Notes: generated by a model not told the origin, from the letters alone. Counted from the stretch's first letter, positions 10,229 through 21,431 are shown. The stretch: 64,000 bases of DNA from Candidatus Cloacimonadota bacterium (GCA_002742885.1 PDOO01000027.1:1-64000), one strand, 5' to 3'. Numbers and translations are program-made.

Positions 10229-10314
10229 AAATTTTTCAAATTATATTTGACGTTTAAGACTAAAGCATTAATTTTTACAAAGTTTAAAAATTAAAGATCA
10301 TATCGGAGGATATC

Positions 10315-10542
10315 ATGATATCAAAAGAAAGAGTCCAAGAAGTATTGGAAAAAATAAGACCGTCTATTCAAGCTGACGGAGGAGACGTGGAATTGGTTAA
10401 CATTCGCGAAGATAATGTCGTGGAAGTAAAAATGACCGGTTCTTGCAACGGTTGCCCGATGGCAACGCTTACTTTGAAAGCGGGAATAGAAAGAGTTGTT
10501 AAAGAAGAGATTCCGGAAGTTGAGGAAGTAATTTCCGTGTAA
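10315..10542 (+). CDS. NifU C-terminal-domain (Nfu-type) Fe-S cluster carrier
   Basis: 75 residues consisting only of the Nfu domain: VQEVLEKIRPSIQADGGDVELV followed by GSCNGCPMA, whose CxxC (Cys44, Cys47) ligates a transient Fe-S cluster on a dimer. Proteins of this size deliver clusters to apo-enzymes. CGGAGG precedes the ATG at good spacing. The alcohol dehydrogenase gene lies 86 bases upstream, with no terminator seen between them, so joint transcription is possible. A clear terminator follows at 10579-10609. Confidence 0.93.
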   Translation: MISKERVQEVLEKIRPSIQADGGDVELVNIREDNVVEVKMTGSCNGCPMATLTLKAGIERVVKEEIPEVEEVISV

Positions 10543-10578
10543 GAAAATAAATTGCCTTAAAGGCTCCTTTTAATTTAC

Positions 10579-10609
10579 GGGACGTATTTTATATGTCCCT
10601 TATTTTTTT
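10579..10609 (+). terminator. Rho-independent terminator after the nfu-like gene
   Basis: GGGACGTAT and ATATGTCCC form a 9-bp stem (one G-T pair) around a TTT loop, followed by TTATTTTTTT. Confidence 0.9.
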
Positions 10610-10864
10610 GTCTGAGCAAAGATAAAAAATGAAGAACCTGCATTATTGAAAAATACGGCAAAACAATTTCCCGTCAATCGCAGGATTTCAGCAAAAATAT
10701 CTAAGAAAAATCTCCCGAATACTATACATTTAACAGTTTATCATATCGATAAAGCCATAAATTATTTGAATCCTGCTGCTAACAAGATAAAAAATTTTTA
10801 AAATGCTCATAAAAAAATCCCCTTACCGTAAGGTTCGGGGATAAAAAATTGATACTCTGATGTT
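10610..10864. other. Spacer between convergent genes
   Basis: Between the plus-strand terminator and the lipoprotein gene I see no gene. It ends in a minus-strand terminator at 10811-10841. Confidence 0.6.
10811..10841 (-). terminator. Terminator of the LPP20-like lipoprotein gene
   Basis: TCCCC and GGGGA arms, with an inner ACC-GTAA-GGT pairing and a two-base internal mismatch. A seven-A run on the left is the T-tract on the minus strand. Confidence 0.75.
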
Positions 10865-11395
10865 TCAGTTTACGGCTTCATCCAATTCTTTAAAAGCTTG
10901 GCTTGCCTTAAACTCGTTATAAAGAGCCTCTTCGTTTTTAATGTTGTTTACAAGATTTTTGTTAACGGTTTCTTTAGGAATGCTTATTCTTACAAATGTT
11001 TTGTAACGTCCGTCAGGCATTATAACAGTTTCGCTGTTTGAGACCATAGCTCCGGAAAAATCAGCATCAGTAACGGTTCTTACTGCTTTTGAGGTAAGCT
11101 CCGTAACTTGAGGATTGCTTCCTCCCGTTTCTTGCATAAAATCTTTTACCAAACCCTGTACATGAGCTTCAACATATTGGGAAGCTTCCAAAAAAGCATT
11201 GCTTCGCGCAGCATCAAATGACGCATTTTCTCTGGTTTTTTCAGCTTTTCCGTAAGAATAAATAAAATCATTGTTATCCTGAACTCTCCACCATCCGGGC
11301 GTATAAATTTTTTCGGGACTTTTTAATCCTCCTCCGCAACTTGCTAAAAATAAAACGGTTGTAACAATCAATAACACTAAATTCAGTCTTTTCAT
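10865..11395 (-). CDS. LPP20-family-like lipoprotein
   Basis: 176 residues. A lipoprotein signal ends in the lipobox LASC with Cys20. The mature part resembles LPP20-type envelope lipoproteins: a WWRVQD... IYSYGKAEK start, an Ala-rich helix (DAARSNAFLEASQYVEAHV) and a C-terminal beta segment (DGRYKTFVRISIPKE). LPP20 proteins are surface or periplasmic lipoproteins of unknown biochemical role. TAAGGAG precedes the ATG. It is transcribed alone, with its own terminator and a 215-base gap to the kinase gene upstream. Confidence 0.75.
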   Translation of the reverse strand: MKRLNLVLLIVTTVLFLASCGGGLKSPEKIYTPGWWRVQDNNDFIYSYGKAEKTRENASFDAARSNAFLEASQYVEAHVQGLVKDFMQETGGSNPQVTELTSKAVRTVTDADFSGAMVSNSETVIMPDGRYKTFVRISIPKETVNKNLVNNIKNEEALYNEFKASQAFKELDEAVN

Positions 11396-11610
11396 TCCAG
11401 TCTCCTTATTTTAGTTTTTCGGATCTTTATTTAAGTTTATCGGGTTTAGTTATTTTTATTTTCCGATCAGAATATTACAAGATCCGTTAAATAATAATTC
11501 CAAAAATTATTTTTTATGTCAAGCGCAAATTGATAATTATTATCCGGTCTTTGCCCGGAAGTTTTTGATTAAGACAACCTTTTAAGTTTAAAATTTAAAA
11601 TTTTACAGGA

Positions 11611-12870
11611 TCAAACCTCAATATCCAAATTATCACTTCCAGGTATATTTTTAAGAACAGGCAGGGCAATTTCTATGGTTGTTCCTTCCCCTGCGTTGCT
11701 TTCCAAAACCTTTATCTTACCTTTATGATAGTCTTCCGCAATTCTTTTGGCAAGACTCAATCCCAATCCCCAACCGCGTTTTTTACTTGTTTCTCCCGGC
11801 TCAAATATTTTATGAAATTCTGATTTAGGAATACCTTTCCCTTCGTCTTTTACATGTATATAAACGGTATCTTTGGATTGAAAGACCAAAACAATTATAT
11901 CTCCTCCTTTTTCAACCATGGCATCAATGGCATTTTTTATAATATTCTCCAGAGTCCAAGCGATCAGTTCTTTCTCCATAATTATTTTATTGTTTTTCAG
12001 TTTACTTATAAGATGAATTTTGATTTTATTGTTCATCCTGGGCAAACGATTATCAAAATAGAGAATTACCGATTCTATAACCTGAAGTAAATCTTCTTCT
12101 TTTAACTTTATTTTTGAACCTATTTTACCGAAGCGGTTTGAAATTTTTTGCAACAATTCAACATCTGTTTTCATAAAATCAAGAACTTTTACCGTTTCGG
12201 GTACAGGTTCTTTAAGTCTCAGCAGTTCAATCCAAGCAATCAGGGAGGCAATAGGTGTTCCCAATTGATGAGAAGTTTCTTTAACAAGACTGATAAAAAT
12301 ATTGTTTTTTTCAATTTTTTTAATGAGGGAAGATATGTAGAAAGCAATAAGAATAAATATAAATACAACAGTTAATTCAATATAGCGTACAATCTTAAAT
12401 AACTCAATATCTCCTGATTCCCGATAATAGACATAACCGATAATTTTTGATTTATCGTTTACCGGAGTCAGAATAACTTCATTGTTTTTACTTTTCAGTT
12501 CGCATAATTTTTCACGAATAATTTCACGATCCGATTCAGGCAAAGAATTATAATCCGTATTATTTAAAACGCCGATATTTTTCCAACTCAGAGGCTTGCC
12601 TTCGGCATCGGTTACGATTACGGGATAATCTATTTTTCCGATAATATTTTCTTCGACATAATCACATAATCCGGAATCTGATTTTTTCTCTATTTTAAAA
12701 TGAACATATTCTCCGTATAAACAAGGAACGGTTTGAGCTTCCAAATGCCTTTTTTGCATATAATTATTCGTATAAAGGATAAATATTATTATCAGTAATA
12801 TACTTCCCATAACAAGATAAAATCTGAGTATTTTTTTATACGTCTCGTTTGACAGAGGTCCAAATTTCAT
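11611..12870 (-). CDS. Membrane sensor histidine kinase
   Basis: 419 residues from the chosen ATG. Two membrane segments (about 20-34 and 163-182) flank a periplasmic domain of roughly 130 residues. The H-box ETSHQLGTPIASL carries the phospho-acceptor His (residue 201). The ATPase domain has an N-box (ENIIKNAIDAM), DEGKGIP, FEPGETSKKRGWGLGLSLAKR and GEGTTIEI. The SHQLGTP form is common in FCB-group kinases. A GTG at 12904-12906 would add 12 residues but has no Shine-Dalgarno, whereas the ATG at 12868-12870 has TTGGAG 8 bases upstream. It overlaps the end of mazG by 35 bases, so the two are translationally coupled. No response regulator lies nearby; its partner and signal are unknown. Confidence 0.9.
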   Translation of the reverse strand: MKFGPLSNETYKKILRFYLVMGSILLIIIFILYTNNYMQKRHLEAQTVPCLYGEYVHFKIEKKSDSGLCDYVEENIIGKIDYPVIVTDAEGKPLSWKNIGVLNNTDYNSLPESDREIIREKLCELKSKNNEVILTPVNDKSKIIGYVYYRESGDIELFKIVRYIELTVVFIFILIAFYISSLIKKIEKNNIFISLVKETSHQLGTPIASLIAWIELLRLKEPVPETVKVLDFMKTDVELLQKISNRFGKIGSKIKLKEEDLLQVIESVILYFDNRLPRMNNKIKIHLISKLKNNKIIMEKELIAWTLENIIKNAIDAMVEKGGDIIVLVFQSKDTVYIHVKDEGKGIPKSEFHKIFEPGETSKKRGWGLGLSLAKRIAEDYHKGKIKVLESNAGEGTTIEIALPVLKNIPGSDNLDIEV

Positions 12871-13609
12871 CCAATTTCTCCAAGGAGCTTTCGTAAATAT
12901 TTTCACCGTTGCGATGATGGTATTCTTCTATTTTGTTAAATCTGACTTTAAATTTTTTAATTGCTCGTCTAAGAGCTGTTTCGCTGTCAGCATTAAGTTT
13001 TCTGGCAAGATTAACGGCAGAAAATAATAAATCTCCGATTTCTTCTTCAATTTCGTCTTGATTATTATTGGCAACAGCTTCCTTTATTTCGGTTATTTCT
13101 TCATCAATTTTGTCAAATACGAGTTCCGGACTGTCCCAGTCAAATCCTGCGGAAGCGGCTTTTTCCTGCATCCTTTGAGCAACAATTAAACCGGGCATGG
13201 AGAAAGGTATGCCGTCCAGCAAAGATTTACGAATTTCTTTTTTCTCGGATTGTTTTATTTGTTCCCAATTTTTTTTAACTTCATCCGCCGAAATATTATC
13301 GGGAGAAGAAAAAATATGAGGATGTCTGCGAATCAATTTTTCGCTTATACCGGTTAAAACATCTTCCATACTGAAATGATTTTCTTCTTCCGCTATCCGA
13401 ACCTGCATAACGATATGAAGCATTAAATCTCCCAGTTCCTCGGCAAGACTTTCATAATCTTCCTTTTCTATTTCTTCCACCGCTTCATACAATTCTTCAA
13501 TAAAATTCGGTATCAGCGATTTTGATGTTTGCTTTAAATCCCACGGACAGCCTTTTTCCGGATTGCGTAATTTTTTGACTATTTCTGTCAGTCTGTCAAA
13601 TTCTTTCAT
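12836..13609 (-). CDS. mazG: Nucleoside triphosphate pyrophosphohydrolase
   Basis: 257 residues, the length of two-domain MazG proteins, which hydrolyse NTPs and dNTPs to monophosphates and clean abnormal nucleotides. The first domain has GCPWDLKQTSKSLIP and the metal-binding EELYEAVEEIE...EELGDLMLHIV; the second repeats it as EITEIKEAV...EEIGDLLFSAVNLARK. GCGGAG precedes the ATG. It is followed, with overlap, by a histidine kinase gene, an unusual partner that may only reflect shared transcription. A terminator of the upstream unit lies at 13633-13656. Confidence 0.95.
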   Translation of the reverse strand: MKEFDRLTEIVKKLRNPEKGCPWDLKQTSKSLIPNFIEELYEAVEEIEKEDYESLAEELGDLMLHIVMQVRIAEEENHFSMEDVLTGISEKLIRRHPHIFSSPDNISADEVKKNWEQIKQSEKKEIRKSLLDGIPFSMPGLIVAQRMQEKAASAGFDWDSPELVFDKIDEEITEIKEAVANNNQDEIEEEIGDLLFSAVNLARKLNADSETALRRAIKKFKVRFNKIEEYHHRNGENIYESSLEKLDEIWTSVKRDV

Positions 13610-13632
13610 TTAAAATTCTCCGCTTGCAAAAT

Positions 13633-13656
13633 AAAAAAAAGTCCGGTTCCCCGGAC
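13633..13656 (-). terminator. Terminator ending the obg-dprA-DUF368 transcription unit
   Basis: GTCCGG-TTCC-CCGGAC, a perfect 6-bp GC-rich stem; the eight-A run on its left is the T-tract on the minus strand. It separates the 146-residue gene from mazG. Confidence 0.88.
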
Positions 13657-13672
13657 ATATAAAAAATCAAAA

Positions 13673-14113
13673 TTAACGTTGCTTAAATACCCAGTCTTTT
13701 CCGTTCCAGACCATAGTATGATTTTTATACATAACAAATCCCAGCCACAATTGATGAGTAGTTCGGAATCGCTCCTGTTCGCTTATCGTAAGTTTGGCGA
13801 CCCAATCGGCAAAATCTTTGATTTCATCCAGCGGCGTATCATAAAGCAACATTCCCTGCATATCTTCCAAAGACGGCAACCAAACACAATCAGTCTCATC
13901 TTCAAATTCTTTCTTTTTTAAATTGTAATATTTAGGCAAAACGGCATAATAATCATCCTCGCAGTCAAAAAACTGATAATAATCCTGAGGCAAATCATCG
14001 TCGTCAAAATCTTCTTTGGTTCCGTAAAACCAGTCTCCGTTTTTAGGTTGCCAGTCATTCTGCAATTCTATTGCTTTTGCGCATTTTTTTAAATATTCTT
14101 TGCTCTTATCCAT
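13673..14113 (-). CDS. Acidic protein of unknown function, phage-protein-like pattern
   Basis: 146 residues, no signal peptide or membrane segment. It has a strongly acidic tract (EDFDDDDLPQD, DCEDDYY) and tryptophan-rich landmarks: NDWQPKNGDWFYG, CVWLPSLEDMQGML, LWLGFVMYKNH, WNGKDWVF. This order (WxPKxGDW, VWLP.xDxxQxM, LWLxFVM, WNGxxW) is what I recall from small hypothetical proteins often found in Firmicutes phages, so phage ancestry is possible but unproven. TTAAGGAG gives a good start. It is the last gene before the 13633-13656 terminator, 62 bases after the AI-2E permease gene. Function unknown. Confidence 0.75.
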   Translation of the reverse strand: MDKSKEYLKKCAKAIELQNDWQPKNGDWFYGTKEDFDDDDLPQDYYQFFDCEDDYYAVLPKYYNLKKKEFEDETDCVWLPSLEDMQGMLLYDTPLDEIKDFADWVAKLTISEQERFRTTHQLWLGFVMYKNHTMVWNGKDWVFKQR

Positions 14114-14175
14114 TTTTTCTCCTTAAATTCATATTTAATTTATCCGGATTCATTGATTTATTTCATCCGGAAAAG

Positions 14176-15261
14176 TTATATGATTTCAAATTCTTTCAAA
14201 TTTTTATAAAGAACAGCCACAACTCCTTTTATCAGGAATACCGCCGGAACCGATAAAAACATTCCGATAAGTCCAAAAGCATAACCGCCTGCCATAACTG
14301 TCAACATAATAACAAGAGGATGCATCTCCGTGTTTTTTCCCATCACCAAAGGATAAATAATATTGTTGTCTATAAACTGAACGGATTGCATTCCGATAAT
14401 AACCCAAACTAAGGCAATAAAACTTTTCCCGCTAAATAAAACCGAAAAAACGGCAAATATCAAACCGAGAAGAGGACCGAAATAAGGTATCGCATTGGCA
14501 AATCCGGCAAGCAGTCCTATGATCAAAGAATATTTTACTCCTATTAAGGAAAGAGTTATTGCCGACAATACGGCAACAATGATAATCTCTGTCATCAAAG
14601 CTCTCAGATACGAACCTAAAATTTCGTCAATTTTTTCAAAAACAATTATGACAAGCTCAAAATAACGATTCGGTACGGCGGATATTATATATTTTGATAT
14701 TGAGGATTTATCTTTCAAAAGGAAAAATCCGATAACCGGTATGGTAACGATAAATGAAATGATATTAACGATACTGCTCAAATAATTCATCAAAACGGCA
14801 GGTAAATTTTGCACTCTGTTTGAAATGTAATCAACCGTATTTTGCCTATAAGAATCGAAATCGATAAAATCAAGACGATTTTCCATTTTTCTGATCAAAG
14901 GCATGATTTTTTCAAGAAAAGGAATTTTCTTTAATTTATTCTGCCAATCGGCATCAGAAAAAAAATCGGAAAGATTAGATGCCAGATTTTGTATTTGATT
15001 AAACAGCATCGGAATAAAATAAAAAGAGAGCAAAAATATAAAAATCGCCAACAACAAATAAATAAGCAAAATACCGGAAATTCTCTTAAAACCTTTTCTT
15101 TCCAAAAAAGATACCACCGGATTCAGAATATAAGCAAACAGAAAACCGGAAATTATATAAGGTATAATTTTACCGTAAACCCAAAGCAAAAAAGCGGATA
15201 ATGCAAAAATAAAAATAAAAAACGTCAGTTTTACGGGATTAAATATTTTTTTCTCAGACAT
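14176..15261 (-). CDS. AI-2E family (PerM/YtvI-like) membrane permease
   Basis: About 361 residues with the family architecture: two N-terminal helices (LTFFIFIFALSAFLLWVYG, IIPYIISGFLFAYILNP), a long cytoplasmic or periplasmic middle domain, and a C-terminal helical bundle with YSLIIGLLAGFANAIPYFGPLLG and a QFIDNNIIYPLVMGK motif typical of the family. Members export diverse solutes; some transport autoinducer-2 or act as Na/H antiporters, so the substrate is open. An alternative GTG start at 15267 overlaps the stop of the preceding gene as GTGA, a coupling signature. It is the last membrane gene of the obg unit. Confidence 0.9.
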   Translation of the reverse strand: MSEKKIFNPVKLTFFIFIFALSAFLLWVYGKIIPYIISGFLFAYILNPVVSFLERKGFKRISGILLIYLLLAIFIFLLSFYFIPMLFNQIQNLASNLSDFFSDADWQNKLKKIPFLEKIMPLIRKMENRLDFIDFDSYRQNTVDYISNRVQNLPAVLMNYLSSIVNIISFIVTIPVIGFFLLKDKSSISKYIISAVPNRYFELVIIVFEKIDEILGSYLRALMTEIIIVAVLSAITLSLIGVKYSLIIGLLAGFANAIPYFGPLLGLIFAVFSVLFSGKSFIALVWVIIGMQSVQFIDNNIIYPLVMGKNTEMHPLVIMLTVMAGGYAFGLIGMFLSVPAVFLIKGVVAVLYKNLKEFEII

Positions 15262-15263
15262 AA

Positions 15264-15746
15264 TCACTTCAACTTATCATTGGTTTTGGATATTTTATCG
15301 CACAAAGATTTGCTTATATTATATAAAATCTTTATGGATATTTTAGGATAAATATTGATAAAATCCGTAAAATCGCTCTTGGATACGGCATATAAAACAG
15401 AATCTGTTTTACCGATAACTGTTGCTGTGCGATTGGATTCCGTAAACAGTCCGATTTCTCCGAAGTGGTCAGACTTTTTCACGGTAGCCAAATTTATAAC
15501 GGCGGAATCATCTCTTTCCAAAATCACTTTTAATTCTCCGCTTCCCACAATGTATAAAACCGCATGGGGATAACCTTTTTTGAAAATAATTTCGTTTTCT
15601 TTAAATTTTCTTTCGTGCAATAATTTGCTGAATTGTTTTAATTCTCCGGTCGACAATCCTTTAAGAAATTTTACGTCTTTCAAAAATTCAAATTCCGGCT
15701 TTAATTTATTAAAAAATTTTATCTTACCGCTTTTAAACAAGTTCAT
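15264..15746 (-). CDS. Cyclic-nucleotide-binding-domain protein
   Basis: 160 residues from the ATG at 15744-15746, chosen because GGGAG lies 7 bases upstream; a longer frame to 15893 would add a spurious leader inside the upstream gene. The protein is essentially one cNMP-binding beta-roll: LKGLSTGELKQF, FKENEIIFKKGYPHAVLYIVGSG, the phosphate-binding-cassette-like FGEIGLFTESNRTATVI and a closing helix. There is no DNA-binding helix-turn-helix, so it is not a CRP-type regulator; it may sense a nucleotide or serve as a partner of the membrane proteins on either side. It overlaps the DUF368 gene by 14 bases and touches the AI-2E permease start, so all three are coupled. Confidence 0.85.
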   Translation of the reverse strand: MNLFKSGKIKFFNKLKPEFEFLKDVKFLKGLSTGELKQFSKLLHERKFKENEIIFKKGYPHAVLYIVGSGELKVILERDDSAVINLATVKKSDHFGEIGLFTESNRTATVIGKTDSVLYAVSKSDFTDFINIYPKISIKILYNISKSLCDKISKTNDKLK

Positions 15747-16713
15747 CTTTTTCTCCCGAATTTTTTGATGCGAATTTTTCCAAAACGATAACAAGAACAA
15801 AACCTGAAATAAAGGCAATAGCAGCAATTGCAAGAGTTTTATCAAATTCAGGCAAAATATTTTCCGAACCGTAGAAAGTTTTGCCGCCGGCAAACATGAT
15901 TTTTTTAAACGGCCATAAAGGATAAATGCTTGCCGTCATTAATCCCAGCAAAAATGATAATGTTTCCGAATGAAAACGAGTCATTAAAAACTTTAACAAC
16001 TTTGTAAAAGCAACCAAACCGATAAGCATTCCGCCCGTCAAAAAACCCAGATAAATAAAATCATGCGAGTTAATTGCAGCCAAAACATCATCATATTGAT
16101 TTGTCAGAAGTAAAATAAAAGAACCGCTTATTCCCGGCAAAATCATTGCGGAAATTGCCAAAGCGCCCGACGATGCAGTCAGAAAAGGGTTAAAATATTC
16201 TTCGGAACGCAACTCCTTCGCCTCAGCTTTCATAATTTCTTTTTCATCGGCTAAATGTCCGAATTGAATTGAAATAACCAGTAAAAAAATAACCGCTGTC
16301 GCAAAAGCAACAACTTCTTTTGTCCTGATTTTACCTATCATTCGGTAAGGAATAAGCAAAGACGGAATTATCAAACCGAGAAAAAAAGCATAAACAGTTT
16401 CGTGCCTGTAATGCAAAAAATATTCGATTATGCGAGACAAAAAGACAATGGAAATAAAAGCTCCGCCGCCTATTCGGCATAAAAACCATAAATCTGTGAT
16501 TTCAGCAATTTTTTTAAATGAAACGCTCTTATTCTTGCCGATAAAAAATTCTTTGATTAATTTTAATAAATTAAGATCTATTGAGCTTATTGCCGAAATA
16601 AGTCTTTCGTAAATTCCCAGAATCAAAGCAAAAGTTCCCCCGGAAACTCCGGGAATAATGTTGGCCGCTCCGATAAAAAAACCTTTAATAACATCTTCAT
16701 AATATTTTTTCAT
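15733..16713 (-). CDS. DUF368 membrane protein, probable undecaprenyl-phosphate translocase (PopT-like)
   Basis: 326 residues with about 8-9 membrane helices and the two DUF368 signature repeats: GAANIIPGVSGGTFALILGIYERL near the N-terminus and ALAISAMILPGISGSFILLLTNQYDD in the middle. DUF368 proteins such as PopT return the lipid carrier undecaprenyl phosphate to the inner leaflet for reuse in cell-wall and glycan synthesis; that activity is established for characterised members and inferred here. AGGAAA precedes the ATG. It starts 12 bases after a large sensor-kinase-like gene and overlaps the cyclic-nucleotide-binding gene, suggesting a shared envelope-related role. Confidence 0.88.
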   Translation of the reverse strand: MKKYYEDVIKGFFIGAANIIPGVSGGTFALILGIYERLISAISSIDLNLLKLIKEFFIGKNKSVSFKKIAEITDLWFLCRIGGGAFISIVFLSRIIEYFLHYRHETVYAFFLGLIIPSLLIPYRMIGKIRTKEVVAFATAVIFLLVISIQFGHLADEKEIMKAEAKELRSEEYFNPFLTASSGALAISAMILPGISGSFILLLTNQYDDVLAAINSHDFIYLGFLTGGMLIGLVAFTKLLKFLMTRFHSETLSFLLGLMTASIYPLWPFKKIMFAGGKTFYGSENILPEFDKTLAIAAIAFISGFVLVIVLEKFASKNSGEKDELV

Positions 16714-16725
16714 GCGATTTCCTTT

Positions 16726-19293
16726 TTATTTTGTATTATTTAAATTTTTATTTTGGGAAATAAACTCTTTTTGGGATCTGTAAACCTTAAAAATCTTCTT
16801 AACTTTTTCATACGGAAAATACAAGGCAAAACTTGTTTCTCCCGGACATGATTTAACATCAAAACTGACTGACAGCAAATCAAGGATTTGTTTGACGAAA
16901 GTTAAGCCGACTCCGGAATGCTTATTATCTTTCCAAGCTGAATAAAGAGGATCGAATATTCGGGTTAATTTTTCTTCGGGAATACCTGCCCCGTAATCGA
17001 TTATTTCTGTTTTAAGGTATTTTCCCGCCCCGATTTTACGGCTGAACAATTCTTGGGATTTCTCAAGCGTTTCGTCAAAAATATAGATATTTATCGGTTT
17101 TTCAGTCCTGTTTTCCAAAGAAGCTTGTAACGCATTTTTCAATAATTCGCAAATTAAAATACCGAACATTTTTCTGTCTGTTTCAATAATAAATTCATCG
17201 GAAGATATAATTTTAAAACCCGGACAGTTCGGATTATTTTTTTCTATTTTTGAGGTAATTCTTTTTATGCTTCGGCTCAAATTTAATTTTTGTTGCTTAA
17301 TTATTGCTTTTTCATTAAATACGCCGGTATTTTTAAAGCTGTCCAATTCCTTTTTTATTGATCTTTTAATTTTAAGCAACTTAACGACTGCTTCTTTATT
17401 TTCGATTTCTTCTTCTATTGCTTTAAGTTCAGAAATATCGGAAACAATATTCTCAATATTATCTGATATTTTACTCATCAGCAGGGAAAAAGAAAAAAAT
17501 CTGTTCTTTTTTTTAAATGACATTTGCTTTAAAGAAGATTCCGTTATTTTACCGAATAACATAAAATAAGAGCCGCATACGGGAACAAAATCAATAACCG
17601 TTCTTTCAATAAAATTGCCGGAAATAAATTTTACGTCTCGGTTTTTGGATTTTTTTAAAAAATTGTCGTTAACCGGAGAATTATCAACAGAGTCAATAAA
17701 ATAAGATACGTGTTTACCGGTTATTTCCACCTCAGGCAAATCAACCAGTTTTCTGAAAGCTTTATTGGCTTTTCGGATATAAAAAGTTTTATCGATCTTA
17801 AGAGCCGGTCCGGAAAATATCTCAAAAAGAATATTTAAATCTTCTTTAAAATTAATCAAATCGTCGGTAAATTTATTTATCGTATCGTTCCTTTCCAGGG
17901 CAATAAAATATTCCGGTTTATTTTTATTGTTAAAATAAGAAGTTACTCGTCCGAGATAAAATACTTTATCATTTTTGTATTCAAAATTAACAGTTTTATC
18001 CATTTCTTTTTTATTGATTATTCTGTTAATGCTCTCAACAAAATCTTTCGGAAAATTATCTTCCGAAAACATCGAGCCGGCAAAAACGCCGGAAAGGAAA
18101 TCAAAATATTTGTCGGAAAAATCAGAACGGATAACTCTTTTTGCCCTGTCAAGAAAGATATAAGCTCCGTTATTCAGAGAAACAGTTTTTTCGATTGCAA
18201 CGTAAAAAGGTTCTATTGTTCTCGCAATTAAAAGTACAATAATAATAAGGAGCAAAAAGATTATTAATGAATATAAAAGATTAACGTCATTTATGAAATT
18301 ATTACGAGAACTGTACTTTTTATAAGGTTTGGGAAGCTGAGATTGATTTATGCCTATTTGTTCGATAATTTTTAAGTTAAAGATGTATTCGGAAAAAGAA
18401 ACCTCTTCATTTTCATATTTATTATACATAACTCCGTTCAATAAATATTCCATAACCGCTTCACCCAAAAAAATCCCGATCTTTTGGAAATTTACGACAA
18501 ATCCTCCCAAAGTGTAAGGAGTGAGCTGATAGTCCCAAAAAACATATTGCAAAGCAGAAGTATTTTCATTAATTGTTTCAGTCAAAACATTCAGATCAAG
18601 CAAATGTCCGTATTGATCAACAACTGAACCGCCGATAAAAATCACATCATTATTTTCCAGATTACCAAGTTTTTTAATGAAATCTTCAAGTTCCAAATTA
18701 TCCCAGAAGACAATTTTATATTCTGAATCAAAATTATTTAATTTACAAAAAAATTCTTCTCTGTAACCGTTTCCGGTTTTAGTTTTATTATCGGTAATCA
18801 CATAAACTTTACCCAAATCGGGATTAACTCTTTCAGCAAGTTTAAGCTGATGCTTAACACATACGTCAGACGGAATAAAACGAATATTTTCAGGTAAATC
18901 GTCAGAAGAATAAACCATTTTACTGACATTGACAAAAAGTACGGGTATATGGGAAAAATGATCATCGTTGCAACGCAAACAAAATTCGGCGGCTTCGTTT
19001 CCGACAGCAACAATAAATGCCGGAGAATAAGATTTTATCAAATTAAGATAAGCATCTCCCGTATCGACATAAATATGAGATTTGCAGCCCTTATCGGCAT
19101 TAAGAGAAATCGGAACAGGGTAAACCGGCTTTTCGGATAATTTAATTATCGTCTCAAAAGCATCATAAATTCTGCTTACGTCAGGACGATTCAAATTATA
19201 AGAACTCAAAAATACGACATGTCGTATTTCTTCGCCGAAACATATACTTCCCAAAGAGATAAGAAAAAAAATAAAAATTATTTTTTTTAACAT
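16726..19293 (-). CDS. Periplasmic-sensor kinase-like protein without a recognisable phospho-acceptor His
   Basis: 855 residues. A signal peptide (ending IGSICFGEE-like) leads an extracytoplasmic ABC substrate-binding-type sensor (HVVFLSSYNLNRPDVSRIYDAF ... FIVAVGNEAAEFCL). One membrane helix follows at about 340-362, then PAS-like regions (FEIFSGPALKIDKTFYIRKANKAF) and a C-terminal HATPase with N-box ELLKNALQAS, IDYGAGIPEEKLTRIFDP and SGVGLTFVKQ. Where the H-box should be, the helical segment (LLMSKISDNIENIVSDISELKAIEEE) has no His. It may therefore act through another protein, use ATP binding without transfer, or be an accessory kinase. It lies 25 bases after dprA and 12 before the DUF368 gene. 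Confidence 0.85.
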   Translation of the reverse strand: MLKKIIFIFFLISLGSICFGEEIRHVVFLSSYNLNRPDVSRIYDAFETIIKLSEKPVYPVPISLNADKGCKSHIYVDTGDAYLNLIKSYSPAFIVAVGNEAAEFCLRCNDDHFSHIPVLFVNVSKMVYSSDDLPENIRFIPSDVCVKHQLKLAERVNPDLGKVYVITDNKTKTGNGYREEFFCKLNNFDSEYKIVFWDNLELEDFIKKLGNLENNDVIFIGGSVVDQYGHLLDLNVLTETINENTSALQYVFWDYQLTPYTLGGFVVNFQKIGIFLGEAVMEYLLNGVMYNKYENEEVSFSEYIFNLKIIEQIGINQSQLPKPYKKYSSRNNFINDVNLLYSLIIFLLLIIIVLLIARTIEPFYVAIEKTVSLNNGAYIFLDRAKRVIRSDFSDKYFDFLSGVFAGSMFSEDNFPKDFVESINRIINKKEMDKTVNFEYKNDKVFYLGRVTSYFNNKNKPEYFIALERNDTINKFTDDLINFKEDLNILFEIFSGPALKIDKTFYIRKANKAFRKLVDLPEVEITGKHVSYFIDSVDNSPVNDNFLKKSKNRDVKFISGNFIERTVIDFVPVCGSYFMLFGKITESSLKQMSFKKKNRFFSFSLLMSKISDNIENIVSDISELKAIEEEIENKEAVVKLLKIKRSIKKELDSFKNTGVFNEKAIIKQQKLNLSRSIKRITSKIEKNNPNCPGFKIISSDEFIIETDRKMFGILICELLKNALQASLENRTEKPINIYIFDETLEKSQELFSRKIGAGKYLKTEIIDYGAGIPEEKLTRIFDPLYSAWKDNKHSGVGLTFVKQILDLLSVSFDVKSCPGETSFALYFPYEKVKKIFKVYRSQKEFISQNKNLNNTK

Positions 19294-19318
19294 AATTTCT
19301 AATTCTCAGTTTCTTTAA

Positions 19319-21431
<2,113 letters not shown>

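Noticed and set aside
15747-15893. N-terminal extension of the cyclic-nucleotide-binding protein
   Set aside because: It lies inside the DUF368 gene; the ATG at 15746 has a good ribosome site.
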